Part shown: piece by piece, positions 1 to 17,132 of the stretch
Layout of the letters: each line of letters starts with the position of its first letter
Position numbering within the stretch: the first letter of the stretch is position 1
NCBI RefSeq assembly: GCF_029227915.1
Contig: NC_079883.1
Location: forward strand, 27,776,001 to 27,840,000
DNA: 64,000 nucleotides
Source of the DNA: Hydractinia symbiolongicarpus
Taxonomy: Eukaryota; Cnidaria; Hydrozoa; Anthoathecata; Hydractiniidae
Reading direction: 5' to 3'
Made by a program: the position numbers and the translations under genes
The notes under the pieces: model-generated
Told to the model about the DNA's origin: nothing
The model's database searches: none
What the model saw: only the letters and a program-made list of their open reading frames with translations

Positions 1-501
1 GCATTGTAGATCTGGTTGAGTTCATACTTAGCTAAAATGGTTGGCAACGTAGTTTCCTTTCATCGGTACACGTGTTTCCTTCACCAGAGACCTTTTTGAA
101 AGATACCTTGTGCCACTTTTTTCAACGGTCAAGCCAACCATCTGAAGCTTGGAAATTATCAATGCTCATTTTTTCGGCAAATTCTTTAGCTTTAGTTTTT
201 GATATAAAAGCTGAAACAGCAACATCTCTGCTTCGAACAGTTAATAGCCATTTGAAAATAGCTTGATCTAATTTTTCATAGCTGCCTGCTCTCAGTCTCA
301 GTCGCTTCGTGTTTATTCCTTTTTTAGCCGCTTCGAATATTTTATCTTTGTTTTTTATCCAGGTAGATAGCGTGTTTTTGGGTATGCCATACTTTGCAAC
401 AACTTGTATTTCGATTTTCCTTCTTCTACTTCCTTTAATGCTTGATATTTATCTTTAATGGATCTTATGTTAAGTTTACGTTTACTCGCAATTGTTGCCA
501 T
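1..501 (-). pseudogene. Broken Tigger/pogo-type transposase, N-terminal part
   Basis: Read on the minus strand from an ATG at 501, this region encodes the start of a Tigger (pogo, Tc1-mariner superfamily) transposase. It opens MATIASKRKLNIRSIKDKYQ, a CENP-B-type N-terminal helix-turn-helix, followed by a second HTH containing a DGWLDR motif. The frame is lost near 410: the first reading frame ends after about 48 residues, and the homologous sequence (PKNTLSTWIKNKDK) continues in another frame. A TGA stop near 130 replaces the tryptophan expected just after DGWLDR. The DDE catalytic domain would lie beyond the left edge. It cannot make active transposase in this form. Identification rests on recognising the family motifs. 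Confidence 0.8.
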
Positions 502-2031
502 GATGAAAATTACTTGTATAAAAATTCTACAACTTAGATTATAAGATAAAGACACAAGTTCTAAACAAATTAAAAAGATTCGATATCTTAAATCACAAAC
601 GTTCTGGTATATATTTTATAAAACCTTTCACCTTGTCTTAAATCACAAAATGTTGCATATTTTAATTGGATGTAGCGGTAAAAGATCGCAGGTAAAAGTC
701 GAAGTGAAATCTACATTCGCAAGATGCAAGACCCTTTAATTAACGGCATTAAAAATGCCTCAAAATACCAACCTCATCCCCAGGTGCTTTTAACTTTTTG
801 ACATCGAGACCGGCGGCGAAAAAACTTGTTAAGACAGAAATTTTGCAGGCAGGAAATTTGGACGTTTTTCTCCATTCGCCAAATTTCGTGTTTTGGAATA
901 TTCTAAATGGAAAAAACACGACCGTACAGATAAATTCCCGACCCGCGAAAGTTCTTTTCAGTATTTTCCATTTCTGTCATAACTCATCTAAGAAGCTACA
1001 AAACAAGCTGTTGATTTTTGATTTTAGTGACTTACACGAAAGTCGAACATATAGCACGAAAAAAGTTGACGAATAATATGGAAAAAACAAGATCCTAAAT
1101 CATCTTAAATACCATATTGGACACCCAAATTTAAGTAAAAATGACATCCAAATACAAGTAACAGAAAAGTAGCTTATATATGACAGAAAAGTAGTTAATT
1201 TATATTAAGGCACTTTTCTGTCATTTTTAGTTATATATCTCCAAATATACAAGCACTTACCTTGCTTTTAAATCAAGTCTTCTGTTAAAAGAAATTTCTA
1301 AGTTTTTTTTGACTAGCGGGCTAGCTAATTCTTCTAAATTCTGCACAGAAACATATCAGATTTTTGCATATAAACCCAGTTAAAGCATCAACAATGACTC
1401 AACTTATGATTAATAAATAAAATAAATAAAACGAATCATAATGAGATGCATTAAAATTTGAGTTCCTTTTCCTATTTTTCTTTAATTGCGAAAGTTTTTC
1501 ACGCGAAAATGAAAAATAAACATCGATCGTGATGTTTTTTTTGCGAATCAAAAACCATGATCTCTTGCGAAGATTGTCATCAATTTCTTTTTTATTGCCT
1601 AACAAGACTACATGTAAACGCCTAATTCACTAATAATTATGTCCCAAAATCTATTTTTATATCTTTTAATTCATAATTATAGTTCACAAATATACTTTTA
1701 ATTTACAAACACATTTAGCGAAAAAGGAGCCTGCATCAAAGACAATATAAGATCATAAATACCGACTTTAGGCTCAACAATAATTTTTTTGGTTAGCATA
1801 TACGTGGTTACGTCTCGTGTGACATTAAAATAGATAACATTGTGGTCCTCCTTTTAGCATCCTTGTGACCAAAGCAAAGACTACCACCCTGACACATTTA
1901 TACAGAGAAAAAAATGAAACACTTCTGATCAGTTTAAATTACGTTATTTTTAAAAATGTATATACAGACATAGATATTTATAGATTCAGTACAAGGACCT
2001 TCACGACGCAAATAACTGGTGTGCTTATTTT
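502..2031. other. Non-coding stretch left of KAT5
   Basis: No convincing exon was seen here. The only structure noticed is a short hairpin-forming inverted repeat at 1181-1223. The region lies downstream of the KAT5 stop codon, so its right end probably carries the KAT5 3' UTR. Confidence 0.5.
1181..1223. repeat. Short perfect inverted repeat (12-bp arms)
   Basis: TGACAGAAAAGT at 1181-1192 is matched exactly by its reverse complement ACTTTTCTGTCA at 1212-1223, with a 19-base loop. A partial copy (ACAGAAAAGT) lies just before, at 1161-1170. It may be the core of a small decayed MITE; no flanking target duplication was identified. Confidence 0.6.
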
Positions 2032-8922
<6,891 letters not shown>

Positions 8923-9739
8923 CTGAACAAAAAAAACATTATTTTTTTAATGAAAAAAATTGAGAATCATTTTTTTCTGTAGTTATTTTTGTGATTTAAG
9001 ACCCTGTTTGCAAAATTAAGTTTTGTAAAAAAAGCATTTTTAAGAGCTATTGTCAAATATAAGGTCAACAAATTTAGGCAAAAGTTGACCAATCAAAAAA
9101 AAATTCTTAAGGACAATGACGAAAACAGTATTGTTTAAAAACATATTTTAATTGATGCCTAATTTTTTGATACTATACGTTGTGAAAACCCACAAATAAA
9201 TGAACTGATTCAGCTATCTTTTCTTTTAATAAAAGTTCTAAACTCAAATTTGTGAGAGATTTCAATTGCAAAAATAAAAAATTAATTTTTGTACAAAAAG
9301 CTACAAGAGAAACTTGCTATTTTTGAAAAATAATTTGTAGCTTGCAGCCTTTGTTAACACATTGTCATTAGATGAGTGCCAATGTGAATTGAAAACACTG
9401 AGCTTAGCAAATCAAACTTTTTTTCTCTCTGTAGACTGAGGTTTGTGGTTTGATTTCAATATATACTATAAAATTAGAGAACTATTTTATTTTTTTACAC
9501 GCCTACTTCGTCAGGAAATAATTAGTCTAATTAAATTTGCCATCAACAGCTTCTGATCGTAAAAAAGGTGAACGGTTTTAAATACTGGAAGATTAAACTG
9601 ATTTGTTTAAAAAATATTTTATATATAATTACAAATTAATACGGTGACTAATTTGATTAACAATTATTGAAGATATTATTTCGGCTTGTCTGTTCAGTAT
9701 TTATATTACTGTGGAAAGTTTATCATTTCTTGAACATGA

Positions 9740-10140
9740 TAGTTTAGTAGGTGACGTTTCGGGAGATCCTTCTCCCATCATCGGGCAAAGTAAAATGATG
9801 TTGAGCATGTATTTATATAATTACAGAGGATCGAAATTCATAAAAATTCACCAATCAGAAACGGTCTGATAATTACAGTTAATTACGGTAATTAACATTT
9901 TCGGACCTAGATTTAGGTAACTACTTCTTCTGTACGGCTGGTAACCAAATCTCAGGAAATTGATACAAGATGCTGTTTATGCGTTTGTTACATGCTACAT
10001 TGTTGATGGTTTCCCTAATCTTCCTGGCCGTTGTTCCGGATTCTCTGTCAATGATTTTCTTCTCATCCCAATTAAACTGATGACTTCTGCTCCAGCTGTG
10101 GTCCGCAATTTTGTTTTTCTTCACATCTCCGTTTCTCACT
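9740..10140 (-). mobile_element. Penelope-like retroelement fragment (C-terminal end)
   Basis: The minus-strand frame 10139-9921 contains ADHSWSRSHQFNWDEKKIID followed by TTARKIRETI. This is the region downstream of the GIY-YIG endonuclease in Penelope-like proteins (pattern: A-E/D-H-x-W ... H-x-I/F-x-W-x2-x-K-V/I-I-D ... R-K-I-x-E). The flanking GACGTTTCGGGAGATCCTTC at about 9753 is typical of the non-coding end of such elements. It is a truncated remnant with no reverse transcriptase domain. Confidence 0.6.
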
Positions 10141-10177
10141 GCGCTCTGTTACATATTAATCTAACCATACTCATATC

Positions 10178-10345
10178 ATTCCTTTCTAAACGATCAAGAT
10201 TTTCCTGCCTATGTCCCACCACCATGCAACATAACACTTCCTACACATGCCTTCTACAACCCAACCTTTTACCTCAATTGACAAGACTCTTGACAAGAAA
10301 TTTTTCCAAGCAGAGCCTATCCCGCAAGTAACCATTTTTTCAATA
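10178..10345 (-). mobile_element. RTE-type LINE fragment
   Basis: The sequence closely parallels 32470-32690 within the large RTE element: shared blocks AACATAACACTTC, CCTTTTACCT and TTTTTCCAAGCAGA...CCTATCC, then CAAGTAAC. It is a short piece of the region after the PHD-like finger and carries no usable frame of its own. Confidence 0.75.
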
Positions 10346-10837
10346 CCCCCTTTACTAGCCAACTACCTGGTGGCAAATATACATGCTAAGGGTCCAGAGT
10401 AAACTGATGTATAACTTCCTTTGACCTGATGTATTTTCAATGGCAAGGTAACAAGACACAAGAGTGCTGATACCTGCAAACGTCTACATATATATAAAGC
10501 ACACTGTTTACAATGTAAACTTTTCAGCACCCTTGCAACAGACATATTAAAAAAGGGACAGGACAATAAAGGTAAATTTGCATCAAAAGATGAAATAAAA
10601 AAGATCAGCACGAACAATTGTGATTTTTGGAATCTGTTTGGTTGATGAACTTTTTCAATTATTATCTGTTCTGATCCAAAGACAGAACCTTATGAATCTA
10701 CAACAGTTGATGCAGTTGAAAATATTCAGAGAAATGGTAGGGACATGCAAAAGTTTTGCTGCGAACTCGAAATTTTGGTTTCAAATATTCGAAGTCCCTC
10801 TTTTCTAGAGATAAACACTGTAATTGCAATGACCCTC

Positions 10838-11036
10838 TCTAGTGGTGTCGTAGCTTTGTGGTTATATCTCTCTCACTTTGTGCGGGAGACCAGGGTTTGA
10901 TTCCCCTTAGAAACAATTCAATATAGGCAAGTAAATGTTACAGCAGCCCTGAGTTAACCCCAGCCAGCACTAGGGTGCCGACTCGCTGGGAACACCGCGA
11001 AAACCAGAGTGTCTGCCGGACAACTTCCAGTCTTTT
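10838..11036 (+). repeat. tRNA-derived SINE, head copy
   Basis: The head looks like a degenerate tRNA gene with a possible A box (TAGCTTTGTGGTTAT) and a B box within GGGTTTGATTCCCC. It is followed by GGCAAGTAAATGTTACAGCAG and GAGTTAACCC, which recur in the copies at 11450-12012 and 36222-36540. The 3' half differs from those copies. The B-box sequence departs from a functional tRNA T-arm and I see no cloverleaf, so this is not a tRNA gene. Confidence 0.6.
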
Positions 11037-11449
11037 AAAAAGAATTTATTATTTCATTATTTCGCCTCAAGAAACCTAAATCAACCCAAAACAACATTTT
11101 TCAAACATTTATTGACAGAAACTGTTTTTTGTATATCTTTTATTCAATAGCTGTAATAGCTGTAATAAATCCCACAAATAATAAACTGAGAGTACACCGA
11201 CAAAATAGCACCTTCCTTCTTCTCAACAAAATTTGACAATAAGCTCACGCGTGTTGCATTTCGGGCGGTTTCAGATGGACCTGGGCTTTTCCGGATGGTT
11301 ACAGAAAAAACCTTAAAAAACCCCGTAAACAAACGCCTGCTGCCGACATCACATATACAGGGTTTTTGGTAAGTCAGCAACCTTTTCAGCCAGCCAGAAA
11401 AAGTGGGGGAGAAAAAACACTGTGTGGGCCCTTTAATGTTGCAGGGATT

Positions 11450-12012
11450 AGGCCCGCGTAGCTCTCAAATGAGCATAAATACTTTATTTCTCCACATCTC
11501 TAAGGGTCCAATCACATATCGATTTTTACCACAAAACACTCCTGGGTAGAGATCAAATTAATAAATGTGAGAATCTAGGGATCGATAGATAGATCTGCAT
11601 ATTTTACATGGCTAGCCTCACAGATATCAAGGGATATACCCTGTCTATTATTTCTAGGAGGAGCCATCGCTTAGATGGAGAGTCCTAGAGTATTTAATGC
11701 TCATTTTGAGCTACGCAGACCCAATTAGGGCCTGCGCTCTACTAGACAACTCCTGACAACATCCAACAACCCACACAGGGGTTTACTAGGGCAAAATTTT
11801 TAATTAATAATGTATATTTATCTCCTAGTAAACTGAAATATATGTTTATTTTATTCAGTGTGCCATCTCCCCAATTTCCCTCACATGGCTTGGGTTAACC
11901 CAGGGCTATGGCAACATTTACTCGCCCATGTTGAATAGCCGTCAAGAGGAATCAAACCTGGTCTCCCGCACAGAGTATGAGAGCTATAAACACTAATCTA
12001 CGCTGCTACAGA
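11450..12012 (-). repeat. tRNA-derived SINE, long copy with CTAT tail
   Basis: On the minus strand this begins with the tRNA-like head (GCGGGAGACCAGGTTTGATT), passes through GTAAATGTTGCCATAGCCCT and GAAATTGGGGAGATGGCAC, then has an extra stretch of roughly 60-70 bases, then a tail domain with GCTCAAAATGAGCATTAAAT, GACAGGGTATATCCCT and GTGAGGCTAGCC, ending in a short CTAT repeat. The same tail is present at 29715-30035 and 36222-36540, which defines the family. Confidence 0.65.
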
Positions 12013-13122
12013 GCGAAACTTTAAGGTGTACAGATGTGAAAATAGGGGTGAATGGTAGAGTGCAATGCCTTGGTTGCGACCCGATTTTCATTATAGCAAA
12101 TCCTCATATATTAGTGAATAACTCTCTAGTGTTGTCTCAAAGTTTCGAACGTTAGAACATGTTAAGAAACATCATGTTGCGTGATTTCGAGCCTTAATTA
12201 AATCGAGTATGTATATTACCAAAAATAGAATCGTACGCAAGATTCTTTGTTATAAAATTCCTTACCATGGCCATAAAACAGCCCAGTAAATATATTATTG
12301 CATTCAAAGTCAAAAAGCTTACTGTATAGCTAAAGAAAAAGTTAAATTTGTAGACTTTTATTATGGTAAAAAATCGATTGTTCTCTTGAAATCCCCCCCC
12401 CCCCCCCATTGATATGTAAGTGCCCCCTAATTTAAAGCCATGGCCCCTGGAAATAATAGCCAGGGTAAATTTATTTTTTGCCTTATAAGTGGGGGAAGGC
12501 ATGAAGGAGGGTCACACAGAGAGGGTCCATCAGTTTTGTCTTCCGTTTTTAAAATCAATGTGTGAGTGGCCCCTAACAGAAATATAATAAAATATTAGTA
12601 ACCTTTTCCTTTATTTCAGTGGCATCCATTGCCACTCGGCTAGTAAGTTATAGCTTTTAGCTATAGTTTTTCTGGCCTAACAACAAAGACTATCATTAAG
12701 ACGACGAATTGGATTGAGACTTTTACGGATCACCAAGATTGAATGTTGTGGAAAAGAGGGAAAAATCTTGACCACCGATCCAAGTTCTGATTTTGCTCAA
12801 CGCGCTTTGTTCGCCAGGATATTTTTTATTGGAGCCCTACTTTGAACCTCGTTGTTGATATCAGAAATAAAAAAATACTGTCATTAATTGTTACACATAA
12901 TTGCTTGTAAAATGAATGTAAATAACGATATGCAGAGAAGTACAATTCGTTTTGCGTCACACGGTCTGTAAAATATATCCATGTCACACACACACAAGAG
13001 ATAAATTGCATAAAGCTGATTCAGCATTTTACCACTGAATCGCGGTACACAAAATTCCTTTAGTTTTTTACCGTTCTGTGAACAGTTCGCCATATTTTCG
13101 CCTGGCTAGCTAGGTAGCTAAA

Positions 13123-16100
13123 ATGATGCCAAGCTATGGTCATGTAGCGACTATTGCAGCAGGAATTGCTGGCGTTACATTCCTGGGATATTGCATTTAC
13201 TTCGATCGGAAACGTAGAAGCGATCCTTTATTTAAACAAAAATTGAGGGAAAGTAAGTGTTTTTTCTTATTTTTTTTCTTAATGTATAAGTTTTGGTGGT
13301 GCAAGGTACTGTTGTGTTTTTGTTTCTAGAAGAAGAATGGACACAATAATTTAAAAAAGCAACTTAGACCAAGAAAACTTGTCCCAAGTTTAATGCCCTG
13401 AACACATAAAATGTTAGGTTAAATTTCATTATTCCTTCTTTTTTCAACCAAAATTTGTGCAACCAGCAGGTTAGCAATTCCGAACTGACGTCAAAATTTT
13501 TGACGTCATCACAAAAATGTTGATTTTTTAGTCAACTTTATCCTTCTGTGTATTTTTCCTCGTTTGGGCCGCGTTGATGCCGTTTTTTATCGTTTAGCTA
13601 AATTTCCGCTTTTTTTAAATATATCTCAGGTCTTGCCATGAGCAAATAACCTCCTGAGCAATTAATTGGTCGCGTCAGAGTGTCCATGCGAGCAATTTTG
13701 CTCGCCATATTTTTCGCTAAAAAAACTTTACATTTAGTCTCTCAGGGCATCTTTTTCAGGAGAGGCGTGCGCCTTGGCACACACCTAAATTGTTTCAGGC
13801 GTGTGATTAAAATGTGGCTGGAAACCATAGCAGGTCCAAATTTAATGTATTATTTTCTTTATGCCGCAACTGTTATTCAAACAATTTTAAAAACGAAACC
13901 CACGTGCGGTATAATTTTTTTTTCTGTTTAAATTTTATGTACCTGACGTGTACCTGAACTTTTGAATGAATTTGGAAGTTTTATTTAAACCATGCAGATA
14001 AAGATTTTTTTAATTTGAAAACGAAGCATATTTTTTCCTATTTGCTGAAAAATAAACAATAAATCTATGAAAACGACAGTATAGTCATGTATACTATTTC
14101 GGACATGTAGAAAAGGAAGTTAAGATTGAGAGAGTTGCTATACCAGTAGACGCTCGATCATCGTGTTTGGGGTTCACGATTTAAAACGTCCCCACTTTTC
14201 TACTGCAAAATGAATGCACAACAAAGATTAACCTTAATGCCCGTATCGCACGCGTTGTTTTAAAAAATGGCGAATGAACTTTTGAACGATGGGTGGAAAA
14301 TGATCACACCAAATACCTTTTCAGTTTCGGTTGAGCGTTTGTGCAGGAATTTCACTTAAAAGACCAATCAATTCTTGTTGCGCATTCATTTTGCAGTAGA
14401 AAAGTGGGGGACGTTTTAAATCATGAACCCCAAACACGATGATCGAGCGTCTACTGGTATAGCGACTCTCTCAATCTTAACTTCCTTTTCTACATGTCCA
14501 AAATAGTATGCATGACTATACTGTCGTTTTCATAAATTTATTTTTTATTTTTCAGCAAATAGGAAAAAATATGCTTCGTTTTCAAACTAAAAAAATCTTT
14601 ATCTGCATGGTTTAAATAAAACTTCCAAATTCATTCAGAAAGTTCTGATACATAAAATTGATACAGAAAAAAAAATTGCATGTGGGTTTTGTTTTTTAAA
14701 TTGTTTGAATAACAGTTACGGCATAAAGAAAATAATCCATTAAATTTGGACCTGCTATGGTTTCCAATTGTTTTGTCAAATGAAGAAATTATCTACAATT
14801 AAATCCATGATAAATTGTCTGTTCCGCCTGTAAGTGCAGTTTTGCAGACTTGCGTCATCCGTGCTCCGTCGGCGTTCACCTACGCATTAGTTAAGAACCG
14901 CATGACTGGATTTCTTGGTAACGTTACCAACGACGAAGGGGCCAGGAAAAAGAGATTTATGTCTACGTAGTTCTTTTAACTAAGTCAGGAGTTGGTGAAT
15001 TAGCTAGGATGGTCAGGTTGGCTATGAATAGGCTTGCTCGTAGACTGACAAATGACTTATCCTAAACAATAAATTTATGTTTTTGATATTATTTACGGCA
15101 TGTAAAAAATCTTAAAGATATTGCTATATGGGTGATATGGGTGAGATAGAAATAAAATAATAATAATAAATATTTAAAGTGGCTGGAAGCACTGCAGCAG
15201 TTGTGTCTCAACTTAAATTGTCTATTGAGCCTTTTTTTTCATGGCAATTTTAAAAAAATTGTTTTATGTATATAAAGATCCTTGCTGAGACCTGTTTAAA
15301 AATCATATTATGTTGTTAACTCTCCAAATTTTTTAGGAAGAGCTAATGCAAAGAAAAATGTTGGTAAATCATCATCTGATCTGGTAAGTGGTTTTTTCCA
15401 AATAAATATTAGTGTGCTAGTCTTTAGCCTATTGCTGTTTGCAGCTACCATCTTTGACATTATAATAGACTAGTCGTCAACATATGAAAAAATCCACGAG
15501 ACAGCGGCTCCTAAAATTTTGCCCTTACCTGCATTGGGATTTTGGGTATTGTCTGTCTGCCCGTTAGCGCAAAGTCATTAAATTACTCTACGGGGGTCCA
15601 AAAGAAAGCTTCTAAAATTCTTTTTTCAACAAACAAACAGGCTGTAAGATATTTTGTGATTCATTTTCTAAACTGAATGTTGCTAGATACAAACTTTTTT
15701 TTATTGCTAACAATTTTTTGCAATGTTTTTAGTTGGACAAAACTTTAGACATATTTATTATTTCACTTTATTATTTATTTAAATTCACATCTATCAAATA
15801 AATAATGCAATGTATGTTTGAAAATGGAAAATGACTATCAATGTATTTTTACCTGTGCAATTACAATATATGATTACCTGGAGAATCTAAAATACTTAAC
15901 ATGGAATTTGTTAATGTATTTACAATTTTGAAATTTTTGTGAGCAAGGCTTTTATCCTGAGAAAAAATGCTGTACGGGAAGCCTTTTTATTCAAAAAAAT
16001 TGTAAATTAAAACTTTTTTGAAACATTTTATATTATTTTATTTCTCTTAGAATTTGCCTGACATGAAAGATCAAGAGGCTGTTCAAAAATTTTTCTTAGA

Positions 16101-16660
16101 AGAAGTTCAAAAGGGAGAAGAGTATCTTGGCCAAAATGATTTTGACAATTGTGTAAAACATCTAACAAATGCTATTGCTGTATGTGGACAACCACAGCAA
16201 CTGTTGAATGTGTTCAAGCAAACATTACCTCCAAACGTCTTCCAAATGTTGATTCAGAATTTAGCGTTACTTGGCTCTGTGCAAATGCAGCAGATGGTAG
16301 GTTTAACCTTTAATCAAAATAGCTAGAATGTGCACATGTGTTCCTTTATAAGGTTTGAGACTCACTTACTAAGCAACTGTCCAAGGAAAAATTTGTACTG
16401 AAACCTAAATATAAATAATCTAATTTTTTGTGATAAACTTTCTCAATATTTTTTGGAAAACAAATCACATAACATAAAAATAATTTTTTTACTGTCAGCC
16501 ATGAAAGAGAAATGAAAGAGGTACATATGTCTCACATCGTTTTAAGTAGTGTGATTGAAATGTGTAAGGGTCAAAGAACTCCTGAAATTTATGTTTTAAA
16601 TTTATCTTTTTTTTTTAGCAAAAGGCGGCAACATCAGGTGATACCGATGGCTTGGATTGA
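13123..16660 (+). CDS. TOMM20: TOM20 mitochondrial import receptor subunit
   Basis: Four exons, 13123-13252, 15337-15383, 16051-16296 and 16619-16660, join in phase to give 154 residues (human 145). Residues 10-26 form the single N-terminal membrane anchor, followed by the near-invariant YCIYFDRKRRSDP signature. A charged linker (exon 2) leads to the cytosolic receptor domain of exon 3: EAVQKFFLEEVQKGEEYL, HLTNAIAVCGQPQQLL and the TLPPNVFQML helix that forms the presequence groove. A short acidic tail comes from exon 4. The protein sits in the outer mitochondrial membrane and binds amphipathic presequences. The start is the first ATG before the anchor. Intron 1 holds a large foldback repeat. 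Confidence 0.96.
13800..15055. mobile_element. Foldback element: long inverted repeat in TOMM20 intron 1
   Basis: The left arm at about 13810-14235 and right arm at about 14375-14780 are imperfect inverted copies of each other, roughly 400 bases each, around a spacer of about 140 bases. Shared blocks (inverted) include GGAAACCATAGCAGGTCC, CATGCAGATAAAGATTTTTT, GACAGTATAGTCATG, GATCATCGTGTTTGGGGTTC and ACTTTTCTACTGCAAAATGA. Only the right side continues to about 15055 into a region shared with 7683-7960. No coding capacity was seen. It looks like a non-autonomous foldback transposon or two head-to-head insertions. Confidence 0.8.
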
Positions 16661-17132
16661 ATTAATGCTACCATCAAATATATAAAATTATGGGATCGAA
16701 GTGAAATATAAAAGGATATATGCCATCTTTTTCAAGCACAAAAACATTACTCAGTGTTTTGATACAAAATTATTGTATATTATGTATATGCTTTATACTT
16801 TGAGTCTTCTTTCTTAAAAGATAAAAATATTTTGGTGATTTTTTTGTATTTATTTCAGAAGTCTCTTTTGTTTTTATTTCAGTACCAGTATTGTTAGATG
16901 TTCCTGTTTGCCCTCTAATGCCCCATACATGTTGCTTTTTAAGGACACTGAAATCAAGAATTGTATATTCTCTCAAAATCTTAAAAATGTTTTCTAGTTT
17001 TTTTGAAGAAGGAAAAAAATAAATGTTTAGGGAAATATAGGAAGCTGCATATTTTTATGATTTCCTTCTGGTGCCAAATAATGTGTAGCCTCCCAACTGA
17101 ATTGTATTTTCAATGTTGTTTGATTATTTAGA

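Larger units (their letters stand above)
8923..13122. other. Repeat-rich spacer between KAT5 and TOMM20
   Basis: No complete gene was recognised. The spacer holds a Penelope-like fragment (9740-10140), an RTE fragment (10178-10345), SINE copies (10838-11036 and 11450-12012) and a C/G homopolymer near 12392-12407. The missing first exon of KAT5 and a head-to-head promoter region for KAT5 and TOMM20 should lie here, but no promoter motif could be assigned. Confidence 0.5.

Noticed and set aside
10845-10925. Possible tRNA gene
   Set aside because: A-box and B-box-like sequences are present, but the B box is degenerate, no cloverleaf is seen and related copies occur with a shared tail, so it is a SINE head.
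12826-13093. Minus-strand ATG at 13093 as the missing KAT5 first exon (MANCSQN, donor GTAAAA)
   Set aside because: The donor gives phase 1, but the next KAT5 exon (8922) requires phase 0, so it does not splice in frame.
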